NCBI GenBank assembly: GCA_019828595.1
Contig: JAHQRK010000002.1
Location: 1,736,001-1,800,000 of the forward strand
Source of the DNA: Aphanomyces cochlioides
Taxonomy: Eukaryota; Oomycota; Saprolegniomycetes; Saprolegniales; Verrucalvaceae
DNA length: 64,000 nucleotides
Reading direction: 5' to 3'
Below are positions 31,681 through 40,150 of this stretch, piece by piece (position 1 is the stretch's first letter; every line of letters begins with the position of its first letter). The notes beneath the pieces are model-generated. The model was not told where the DNA came from. It saw only the letters and a program-made list of their open reading frames with translations, and did not search any database. Both the position numbers and the translations under genes were made by a program.

Positions 31681-31991
31681 TGAACAATGATATTAAATAC
31701 TCCAGCTTTTAAAGCAGTACAATAACGATTGATAGCACCGAATGTACCAGCGCCAGTATTTTTCATAGAGACAATATATGGTAGCGTAAGATAAGCATCT
31801 TTTAAAGAAGCAAAGCCTTTAGCGCCTTGAAGACTTGTTGCAGCATCAATTGAAATAATACCAGATTGATAGCTACCTTGATTTACATCGGGGACTTCAA
31901 CCATTCGTTTTCCTTTAGAAACGCTAATAGATGGTTCACCCTTTAAAGAGCTTTCATATAAAAATTGATCGGCTAATTGATACTCACTCAT
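31677..31991 (-). CDS. Major capsid protein, N-terminal part in a separate frame
   Basis: 104 codons. It contains the usual opening of Polinton capsid proteins: a short helix, then VSKGKRMVEVPDVNQGSY and a first strand region (DAYLTLPYIVSMKN). Its stop TGA overlaps the ATG of the larger part (ATGA), and moving back one base keeps the sequence coding. An upstream TATATA (about 32006) suits a promoter. Either the base count is wrong by one A, the gene is mutated, or the two parts are joined by programmed frameshifting. Confidence 0.8.
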   Translation of the reverse strand: MSEYQLADQFLYESSLKGEPSISVSKGKRMVEVPDVNQGSYQSGIISIDAATSLQGAKGFASLKDAYLTLPYIVSMKNTGAGTFGAINRYCTALKAGVFNIIVQ

Positions 31992-32046
31992 TATATTTTA
32001 TTAATTATATACAGCCACAGATAAGATTATTTTTTAAATTATTTAA

Positions 32047-32424
32047 ATGGACCTAATAAAAGGAATTACAAGCGATCATCAGTTAATTAAATTATCTAAT
32101 TTATTGGGTGTTGAAATAACAAATATTTACACTTTTGAAGAAATAAAAAAACAATTGCCCAAAAACGGAAATTATATTATTTTGTTAGAAAATGGTGGTG
32201 GAATTGGACATTGGACTGCGATTTATAAAAATGAATATTTTGATTCTATGGGCGAGCCACCGCCTTTGGTTTTAGGAATAAAAAAATATAACAAAAAACA
32301 ATATCAATCAACGTATGCTGAATATTGCGGTATATGGTGTATGCTTTGGTTATATGCAAAACAGAATAATCGTATGGATTTATTTGATGGATTCCACAAT
32401 CTAAACAATTCCGATTTCGAATAA
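32047..32424 (+). CDS. Adenain/Ulp1-like cysteine protease (virion maturation)
   Basis: 125 residues, short as is usual in Polintons. Catalytic elements in order: GHWTAIY (His55), FDSMG (Asp66), a Gln in KKQYQSTYAE, and EYCGIWCMLWLY (Cys94). This is the C48/C5 fold shared by SUMO proteases and adenovirus protease. It is expected to cut capsid precursors after Gly-Gly, and the pVI-like protein of the element has two such sites. It is divergent from the capsid gene. Confidence 0.88.
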   Translation: MDLIKGITSDHQLIKLSNLLGVEITNIYTFEEIKKQLPKNGNYIILLENGGGIGHWTAIYKNEYFDSMGEPPPLVLGIKKYNKKQYQSTYAEYCGIWCMLWLYAKQNNRMDLFDGFHNLNNSDFE

Positions 32425-32425
32425 T

Positions 32426-32734
32426 TTATTTTAATGCTTCAAGCTCAGATATTAATTTTGGGCAATTTTCTATCACATATTGATTATTTTTTAACCAATC
32501 AATATAATTTGGATCAATTTCTTTAATTTTGTTCAGAGTTAGATTTCTATGTTTACCCCATCGCATTTTGTATGATAGATCAGCATCTTTTAATTTTTCG
32601 GTTAAATATGTTTTAATTTCTGGTTTGTTTGACAATAACATTTCCTGATTTATTAACCATTTACAGTAATTTTGATCAATCTCAAAAACTTCTTGAATAG
32701 TCTTAGCTTTGTATTTTCCGAAATTTAATTCCAT
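32426..32734 (-). CDS. Two-repeat small protein of giant-virus type
   Basis: 102 residues made of two related units: FGKYKAKTIQEVFEIDQNYC followed by KWLI, and WGKHRNLTLNKIKEIDPNY followed by IDWL. The (F/W)GK...T...I...D..Y..WL motif recurs in giant-virus proteins and at the C-terminus of some exonucleases; I do not know its biochemical role. It converges on the protease gene with a 1-nt gap. Confidence 0.55.
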   Translation of the reverse strand: MELNFGKYKAKTIQEVFEIDQNYCKWLINQEMLLSNKPEIKTYLTEKLKDADLSYKMRWGKHRNLTLNKIKEIDPNYIDWLKNNQYVIENCPKLISELEALK

Positions 32735-32935
32735 TATTTTTAATATATTCTATAGGTGATAGGTATTTTTAAAATTAATTAAATATTGAATTTTTGAATT
32801 GGTCAAGTTTGGATGTTCAATTTTTGTGAGTAAATGTTGGACTGTCTGTTATGTTCATCAGGTTTTTGTCGGGAAAACGGCATATTTTTCCAATAATAAA
32901 TCAAGTCAGTTCCGATTAACCAAATATATAATGAC

Positions 32936-33066
32936 TGACATTGAGTTATTTTCAATCAAATGGACATATAAAAACACGTCTTTTATTGACATTGAGTTAA
33001 ATTCAAACAAATGATGGACAAAAAATATGGTTATTTCATTGACTATGAGTTAAACTGAAACAGATG
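32936..33066. repeat. Three imperfect direct repeats, period about 52 bp
   Basis: Copies start at 32936, 32987 and 33040 with TGACATTGAGTT, TGACATTGAGTT and TGACTATGAGTT, each followed by an A-rich CAAACAAATG-like stretch. They lie in the gene-free 32735-33074 interval of the element. They could be binding sites or a worn coding repeat. Confidence 0.6.
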
Positions 33067-33074
33067 TAAACATA

Positions 33075-33284
33075 CTAATATCCAAACTCGCTTTTAAATA
33101 TTTTATTACAGTTAATTATTTCTGCTTTACTCATTCTTTTAAAATACGTAGTAGCCCAATCGTTATACAATTTATAGATTTTATTAAATCCATAGAATCC
33201 TTCATAATCTTTATCTCCGTATGGACTTGTAATTACAATATAAGCATCATCGTTTGTTTTATAAATCTCTACGTGGTCAAACAT
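33075..33284 (-). CDS. Hypothetical protein, probably 5'-truncated
   Basis: 69 residues from an ATG (MFDHVEIYKTNDDAYIVITS). The same frame stays open upstream on the minus strand to about 33407 and looks coding, but contains no ATG. This suggests the true N-terminus was lost where the passenger gene begins. No family is recognised. Confidence 0.4.
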   Translation of the reverse strand: MFDHVEIYKTNDDAYIVITSPYGDKDYEGFYGFNKIYKLYNDWATTYFKRMSKAEIINCNKIFKSEFGY

Positions 33285-33939
33285 TTCACGGTTTTCGTAA
33301 TTATTACATAAATATGTTCTATATCTTGCTTTAAATTTTACAATAATTAAAATAGGTGCAATTGTTATTGTCCCGTTTTGAATAAATATAAAATATGATC
33401 AAATTGTTTGATGTTTTATTGCAAAACAAATTTTAATATATTTGCACCAAATGCGGATCAACATACTTGTGAGATATTGGAGTATGGTAACTTCGCCCGT
33501 CCAAAATGGGGGCCACAGTGATGAAAATTGACGCAAACTGTTTTTTCACTATTTTTAATTTTTTGAAAACAAACAACTTGGGCAGTGTTTGCGCAGGAGT
33601 CAAAATGGAAATTTACATACATTTTGTGATATACATTGTATCATAGTCCAAAAACCTAAAGAAGAGTTAGTAGTAGAACTTAATGTTAACACCCTATGAA
33701 ACACATTAACTGCTTCTAAATAATTGAAAAGAATATTTGTTGGAATACGAAGATCGCACACATTTTTAATATGAGATTTTGACAGCCTTACATTTTGTAT
33801 TGCTGCCATTCGCTGATTTCGTTGCACATGATTGGTTGATAATATTCAACGAGATAAGCAATGATTGGGTAATATCGTCACCACGAACTTGGCTTTTAAA
33901 GCGCAAAATCCCGTCCCAGCTCCTGCACCGCAGACGAAC
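33285..33939. other. Junction region between element genes and the passenger gene
   Basis: Holds the promoterless upstream part of the preceding frame, then AT-rich sequence with no recognisable gene. Base composition begins to rise at about 33880. No Crinkler header exon (LxLFLAK-type) is visible upstream of the passenger. Confidence 0.5.
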
Positions 33940-35557
33940 ATGTCTGTCGAAGCGCAAGGTGTGCAGGACGTGACTGTCGACTTGCCAACTGCTTTCAAGT
34001 ATCGCGCGGAAGAATACTATGTGAGAAAATCGTACTCGTCGTATTATGTTCGTGTAATTGAACTTCTACAGACATACGACTACATCTCAGTGACGGGAAC
34101 ACCAGGTTTGAACTTGTATACGATTAAAAGATGGATAACAGACGCGTGTGTTTTGTGTAGGCATTGGCAAATCGATCTTTTATGACTACTTCTTTTCTCG
34201 ATACCGAAACGAACACCCAGAGGCTATTATTGTTACTGCCTCTTTCAACAAGGATCGAGAGTTGAAGGAGTGTGTCGTGTTTGGTCCAAAAGGTCCTGTG
34301 GTGCACACTTTTGATTCAGTGTCGTTTGCGCGTTTGCAGCATGAATATCCCAATGCACTCCATCTCTACGATGGACCGCCATCGGTGGAACCTGCTCGTT
34401 CGAAAATGGTAACTTTCACAAGTCCCAATTTTGGTTGGCTCGATTCGATGCGGAAGAACGCAGCTCATTGCGAGCTGTATATGCCTGTTTGGGAATTGAG
34501 CGAGTTGGGTGACGCCGTCAAAGTGTTGAATTTGGAGATATCAGACGAAGAACTGGCCGAGAGATATAAACAGTTTGGTGGTGTCCCGCGCTATTGTCTG
34601 GCAAAATCAGCCAGATACTATCGAAAGGGATTGATCGACATGCAACAAGCGATTGAGAAGATTAAAACGTTCGAGGATGTTCAAGCGTGCTTTGAAATGT
34701 CTGTGCCGTTAAATCTTGTAGTTCATCGACTGCTGCATTACATTCCTGAAGAGGATCCAACATTTGCAACACTCGAGTTTGGTTCGGATTGGATTGGAAT
34801 ACGGGTTTACAACCAACTCGCCGTTAAACTTAGCAAAGAGCGAGCAAAGTTGATGAAGTGGCTTGACGGTGCAGGAAAGGCGTCTACGTTTAATGGGTGG
34901 TTGTTTGAAAATCTCGTGCATGAAAAATTTCTTGAAGGTGATACATTCAAGTACGCACAACTTGACGAACCAAAGCAAGAGAAATCGCTGACGATCAATA
35001 AGACCATGGGGCATTATGAGCGGTTTGCAACAAACTTTACTTTGGAAATGGTCTTTCAGAATGTGTATCAAATCCCGATATCTCAAACATTCAAGTCCAT
35101 TGACTCATTTATCCATTTGGATCATACGTTGCTGTTGTTTCAAATTACAAAATCAATGAACCATCCAGTCGATTGTGCAGGATTAGTGGAATTGTTTGCA
35201 AAGTTGGAGCTTGTTGACAAGATCAAACAAAACCCACGCTTTGCTCAACTGATATTTGTTGTGCCTCAAGGAATGGGCGGCTCGTACAAGAATCAACAGT
35301 TGATCTCTCAAAATTTGCGTTTGGAAGATTTGATGGGAGCCGGCGTGAGATGTATTCCAAATATTGGGCCAGTCCTGCAAAAGAAGTTGCACGCCAAGAA
35401 AATTTTTACTTGTTCAGATTTGATGGCTCATGCTGAGGATCCGGAGGTGAAAAAAGAGTTTGCGCTTCTGACCAAGCACATCGATCGACTGAAGCAGGTG
35501 TGCGACTTGTCATATTTGAATATGATTCCACAATATGTGCTTGAGATTGAAGTCTAA
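33940..35557 (+). CDS. Crinkler/RHS-type P-loop NTPase with PD-(D/E)XK-like nuclease region
   Basis: Exons 33940-34105 and 34161-35557 with a 55-nt GT-AG intron; 520 residues. The splice creates the Walker A motif (TGTPGIGKS), which the unspliced frame lacks. Before it is a YVRKSYSSYYVRVIELL segment and after it FYDYFFSRYR, the signature of the NTPase shared by Crinkler-RHS proteins and trypanosomatid retrotransposon-hot-spot proteins. The C-terminal half (FNGWLFENLVHEKF, SIDSFIHLDHTLLLFQITKS, NHPV) matches the restriction-endonuclease-like domain of that family. No secretion signal or LFLAK header is present. Higher GC and an intron set it apart from its Polinton neighbours, so capture from the nuclear genome is likely. 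The start may lie in an unseen upstream exon. Confidence 0.82.
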
Positions 35558-35775
35558 GGATTGATCAATATATATATATGTTTCTGCTGGCGCTCAAAAG
35601 TCTACACCCTTGCGATCCTACCTCTGTCATTTGACGTACGACGGCTACAGTACTTGCGAATACCAGGGCGTGAGTGAATACAAAAAAAATGTTCGTATTC
35701 ATATTAAAATAAACGTAATAAAGTGTATTTCAAGTATTGCGCATTTCAGTTATTTGGCAATTTTACCCGATCGAT
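35558..35775. other. Spacer after the passenger gene
   Basis: Intermediate composition, with a TATATATATATG run just past the stop. No gene seen. Confidence 0.4.
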
Positions 35776-35910
35776 TTATACAAAAAATTCTTTCGCTAAT
35801 GATTTAATATTATAATCTTCAACAAATTTATTCCTATTATCAACAATTAATTTATCAGGACGATCAAGTGTTTCTGGAGCGCTAAATGACCCCCAATGTT
35901 TTTGCGTAAA
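35776..35910 (-). pseudogene. Orphan C-terminal fragment of a lost Polinton gene
   Basis: About 44 sense codons on the minus strand ending in TAA (35776-35778) give a protein-like sequence (HWGSFSAPETLDRPDK, then FVEDYNIKSLAKEFF) with no start codon; a stop lies directly upstream. It looks like the tail of a gene displaced when the passenger entered. The family is not identified. Confidence 0.45.
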
Positions 35911-35948
35911 TTATTGGGTAATTTGTTAACAGTAAATCTGAATATCGC

Positions 35949-36228
35949 ATTATATTATAAATAATTATTGTTCAAGATCAAATGAATTTTAAAATTTTCT
36001 GTATGAAGGTCAAGATTATGCTGGTGATGCAAAATGCTTTGAGTGGTGATCATTTTGCCTTTGGACACTTCCACAAGTGTTAATTGTGTTTTTTGCTCGA
36101 GGGTGTCTCTAGCGTATGGTTGTGGAAATGGGTGAGAATCCATTCTTAGCTAATGGATGATGCCTTACTAATGCTTCTCGTCATGAGAATTTTGAAGTGG
36201 CCACGATATACCTTTAACAGCTATTACT
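35949..36228 (-). repeat. Right terminal inverted repeat of the Polinton
   Basis: 280 bp, the inverted counterpart of 18958-19241, ending GCTATTACT. Homology stops at 35949. Confidence 0.95.
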
Positions 36229-36234
36229 TGTGTC
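36229..36234 (+). repeat. Right 6-bp target-site duplication
   Basis: TGTGTC, identical to 18952-18957. Deleting the element plus one duplicate gives the copy B sequence. Confidence 0.95.
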
Positions 36235-36891
36235 TGGCTCATTGTTCTTGGCTTTCTCGCGACCATGTCGTCACGACCTTGGATATTAAGATGCGTGGTG
36301 GCCGTGGTTCTTTCTGGCTTGACAACCAACGTACCACCGGCCATGGAGCACGGGTACATGACCCTGAAGACCCATCCAGAAAGTCGCATCACGCCAGCCA
36401 TAAATGCCACCATCCATCAACAAAATGCCTTCGAGTCTCCATTGTACAACAAGAATTCGGGCCGCAACAGTACTCTCCACCCACATGGTATGTGGACGAT
36501 GATGACATTGAAGAAGACACCGAATGCAGCGGCTTTGGCACGTACTCCTGAGACCCACCGAAAAGATATGACACCATCCAAAGTTCTTGAGAGCTTATCC
36601 GTCCAGTATCCCCCTCCTCCAATGCCTCGAGAGATGCTCCATGTCTGCACCAGACCACCAAGAGTGAATCGGATCCTCGGCACCATCACTGAAAGACGCA
36701 TCGAAAAGGTGATCCAACGTAGCGGCCATTCTTCCTTCAATCTTTCAAAGCCATGTATCTCGACCCCGCCAAGCGAGGCGTTGAACACACCCATTGACAG
36801 AGTTGCCTCAAGCCGAACCGATTGGACGCTGAAGCTGCTTTGTTTTGTATTGCCTGCACTTGTACCAATGTATTTACTGTTAATACTATAA
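36235..36891 (+). pseudogene. Coiled-coil/membrane gene copy A, 3' part beyond the Polinton
   Basis: Continuation of copy A from the insertion point to its stop, matching copy B 38585-39241 with only a few substitutions until the last codons. It codes the second hydrophobic region and the C-terminal anchor. An in-frame ATG exists at 36265, so a 208-residue fragment could be made if transcribed from the element end. Confidence 0.85.
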
Positions 36892-37045
36892 TGCATTCTT
36901 CCATTCAAGTCGGTGTGGAGCTTTCCAATGTATTTGACGACAAGTTTCAATACATTTAACAAGCGGTGAAATGGACATGCTGTTCGAGTCGTGGCGGAGG
37001 TCTCGGTGGGGGATCCTTGGGATGAATGCTCTTGGTTTCGAAGGG
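36892..37045. other. Spacer between copies A and B
   Basis: Its first ~80 bases resemble 17223-17312, upstream of copy A, at lower identity. This marks the older repeat unit. Near-identity with copy A begins at 37046. Confidence 0.55.
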
Positions 37046-37313
37046 CCGTTCGATTTTCTGTTGGCGTTGAAAGATGCAACTCGATCTCAGATTGCTGTGA
37101 ATGTCTTGTGGCAAGGATGGCTTGCGTACTTGTTTTGCCAATTCTGGTGTTTCATCCAATGACGTGGCAAGCGTGGAGAGCAGGCTCGAGCGACTCTCCA
37201 TACATTATGTTGCCTAGAAAGCTACCACGTCTCCTTAATCCAGTACTTTTCGCTGCGACAAAAGCGCGCCAACTTTTTTCCCCACCGCTCATTTCGCAAT
37301 TCGACCGATCAAG

Positions 37314-39241
37314 ATGCAAACCAACAACCAACAAGTCCAAGACCTCAAGAGCCAGCTCGCCGCCATCACGGCCGCATACGACCAACACGTCTTGGCGAGC
37401 AACCAAGTCGAAGAAGAACTCGACCAACAAGTGAACGAAGCCCTCAACCAAGCGGCCATGTGGCGCCATCGAGCCCAACAATACGAAGAAGAGTTGCAAC
37501 GGGTGCGTATCAAGATGTCAGCACGCACACACGAAGTCGGCGCGCTTCAACAACAACTTACAGTGACGAAAGACGCATCTCATGCCATGAAGATGGCCAA
37601 AGTCGCCGCGGAAAACGAACTCGACCAACTGGCGTCAGAAGTCCGTGCCTTGCAAGCGTCCAACGAACATCTCCAAGACCAACTCGACACGGCCATCGAG
37701 GACAAGATCTTGCTACAAACCGACTACGACGAGACCAAGACTCAACTCGAGGTCACATGCGAGCGTCTCCGTGCGGAAATCGTCCACTTGAAGTCCGAGC
37801 TCTCGGTCGTCCAGATGAGGAAGAAGCAAGAACCTACCCACGACCAAGCACTCGACTCTTTGATCCACGATGTCATGGACGACAGTCCTTTGTCCAGTAC
37901 GGAAGATGAAGACGACACCTACACACTGGAAGAAGCGCTCTATGACGTCACGGCGCGTCTGGAGGAAGAGCAACGTCGGCGTCGTCAAGTGAAGGCTGAG
38001 CTGGTTGAATTACAGACCCAGATGGACCAGATCCAACTCGATTCGTTTGAAACGACGCAAGAGCTCATCGAGAAGGCGGAAAGAGTCAACCGTGCTCAAG
38101 ACGAGGTACGCAATTCCATTCTTCATCGCCTCATTCTCTCTCTTAGGTGGCCCATCTCAAGGAGGCCCTCCTGTCTGTCCAAGACCAGCTGGCCTTGTCC
38201 AAACGACAGCATGACATGGAGCGACCCCAATCCCAACCAGCCATTGACGCATACGTGGATGAGTTGGCTCAGCTTCGTCACGCACAGTCGACAATCTCCT
38301 GCGTGGACAACCCAGTTGAGACGGACCATGATCAACAGGGCGAGCAGCCTCCAGAGGATGGTGCCACTTCACAAGTGAGCCAAGAGCGTCCAAGCCATGT
38401 TGGAGATTTTACGCCAGGCACTGTTGACGTGACAACAACTTCAAAGCTCAGCTGGGATCCTCAACTGTTGTTTCGTCTGTGGCATGGAGTGGCGCCGTGG
38501 ATCTTCCTGGCGTTGTCGGTGACGATGCCATGGAATACCCCCTGCTTTGAAAGTGGGTTGGAGCTGCTCATCCAAGCGTGTGTCTGGCTCATTGTTCTTG
38601 GCTTTCTCGCGACCATGTCGTCACGACCTTGGATATTAAGATGCGTGGTGGCCGTGGTTCTTTCTGGCTTGACAACCAACGTACCACCGGCCATGGAGCA
38701 CGGGTACATGACCCTGAAGACCCATCCAGAAAGTCGCATCACGCCAGCCATAAATGCCACCATCCATCAACAAAATGCCTTCGAGTCTCCATTGTACAAC
38801 AAGAATTCGGGCCGCAACAGTACTCTCCACCCACATGGTATGTGGACGATGATGACATTGAAGAAGACACCGAATGCAGCGGCTTTGGCACGTACTCCTG
38901 AGACCCACCGAAAAGATATGACACCATCCAAAGTTCTTGAGAGCTTATCCGTCCAGTATTCCCCTCCTCCAATGCCTCGAGAGATGCTCCATGTCTGCAC
39001 CAGACCACCAAGAGTGAGTCGGATCCTCGGCACCATCACTGAAAGACGCATCGAAAAGGTGATCCAACGTAGCGGCCATTCTTCCTTCAATCTTTCAAAG
39101 CCATGTATCTCGACCCCGCCAAGCGAGGCGTTGAACACACCCATTGACAGAGTTGCCTCAAGCCGAACCGATTGGACGCTGAAGCTGCTTTGTTTTGTAT
39201 TGCCTGCACTTGTACCAATGTATTTACTGTTAACTATCTAA
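37314..39241 (+). CDS. Coiled-coil membrane protein, copy B (intact), possibly NudE-like
   Basis: Exons 37314-38105 and 38147-39241 with a 41-nt intron; 628 residues. Residues 1-~265 are an almost unbroken coiled coil; the stretch LDTAIEDKILLQTDYDETK followed by LRAEIVHLKSEL recalls NudE/NDEL1 dynein regulators, but this is a weak resemblance. An acidic linker (STEDEDD) lies near residue 200. Exon 2 holds hydrophobic segments (LLFRLWHGVAPWIFLALSV, CVWLIVLGFLATM, VVAVVLSGL) and a C-terminal anchor (LLCFVLPALVPMYLLL). The shape is that of a membrane-anchored tether or golgin. The empty Polinton target is at 38579-38584. Divergence from copy A is a handful of bases over about 2.2 kb, so the duplication is recent. 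Confidence 0.75.
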
Positions 39242-40150
39242 TGTATCATTCCATTTTTATGAGAGGACTGACCTGTTGAGCGTTGTGGCTTTTAGTTTAA
39301 GTTATTAGCTACGATTTGAAAATCTTTTAGCTAAGATTTGACATGACAAGTGGTCAAAACTTCCTCGAAGCTCTATAGTTTCTTCTTTGAAAACGAAACA
39401 TGTTTGGCATTTCGTTGATTGGAAACCGGAAAAAATTGTGTCAACACGAGAGCGATTGTCTACAGCTTTGGAGGTGTGCACTTCGTGATTTCAAGAGCCA
39501 CAGAAACAATACTTGTTGCGCCGCAAAGCCCATTTCATTTCAAGTCGAACAATTTTCACAATTTCATCCATTTACAAAAAATGAAAATCGATGGAGAAAC
39601 AAATTCCAATTCTAATCGATCTCGGTGGTACATAATATCTTATATTGCTGAGAAATGCGGAGTAGTGTTGTAATTTCAACGCCGAGATGAGTTCATAATT
39701 GAGCTCGTATGGCCGAGATCATCGCCATTTAATTCTATTCGGAAGGGATAGCTCGATATTATCTCCTTTTTGCGTCGAAAGAGGCCACCAGATCGCAAAG
39801 CAATAAATCGAGTTACTTGGTTTTGGCAATTCTGATGTTTTATCCAATGACGTGGCCAACGTGGAGAGCATTATCAAAGCACAGCTCAATTTTTGTTGCG
39901 CTTCGGTGTTCAGTTCAAAAGTTCTTTTCGATATTCTTCAAAATGTTTAGCTTATGACAACGTTCCAGTCAAGCAAATTAGAGCATTGACGAAGTTGCAG
40001 CACGGCTTTACAAAATCATTTTCTACACTTCAAAGTATAATAAGAGGATAATACTTGCTCCAAACGCGCATGTTATAAATTCGTTGTCCACGACATATAG
40101 TTCAGGTACTCAAAACAACGGCGATATCATTTTATGCCAACTTGTGCAGC
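39242..40150. other. Gene-free; holds an old copy of the coiled-coil gene's upstream region
   Basis: About 39823-39885 (TTTTGGCAATTCTGATGTTT and onward, including ATCCAATGACGTGG) is a diverged copy of the sequence ~180 bases upstream of the copy A and B starts. No coding remnant follows. The rest holds nothing I recognise. Confidence 0.55.

Larger units (their letters stand above)
18958..36228. mobile_element. Polinton/Maverick (polintovirus), 17,271 bp
   Basis: A complete element: near-identical terminal inverted repeats (18958-19241 and 35949-36228), AG at the left end and CT at the right, and a 6-bp target duplication, all as known for Polintons. Gene set: protein-primed DNA polymerase B, retroviral-type integrase, packaging ATPase, maturation protease, major and minor capsid proteins, a pVI-like peptide, an S74 fibre, small hypothetical proteins, and a Crinkler/RHS-type passenger. 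The protein-primed polymerase with the RVE integrase separates it from integrated NCLDV or phage DNA. Base composition is clearly AT-richer than host genes, except in the passenger. The repeats differ by one substitution and one 4-bp indel, so insertion is recent. Integrase and capsid lesions suggest it no longer acts on its own, unless these are sequencing errors. Confidence 0.95.

Noticed and set aside
33600..33939. A Crinkler LFLAK-type header exon upstream of the NTPase
   Set aside because: No such motif in any plus-strand frame of this interval.
34106..34160. Frame break in the Crinkler/RHS-type gene
   Set aside because: A 55-nt GT-AG intron explains it exactly and creates an intact Walker A motif; its size fits other introns here.
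18958..36228. Integrated virophage or giant-virus fragment instead of a Polinton
   Set aside because: The protein-primed polymerase with an RVE integrase, terminal inverted repeats and a 6-bp target duplication are the defining Polinton features. A virophage with a similar set cannot be fully excluded without a tree.
17419..38584. 1.5-kb near-identical direct repeats flanking the big element, which look like long terminal repeats of a retroelement
   Set aside because: They are two copies of a host gene with promoter; homology continues past the insertion point on the right side, and the element has its own inverted repeats and a 6-bp duplication.
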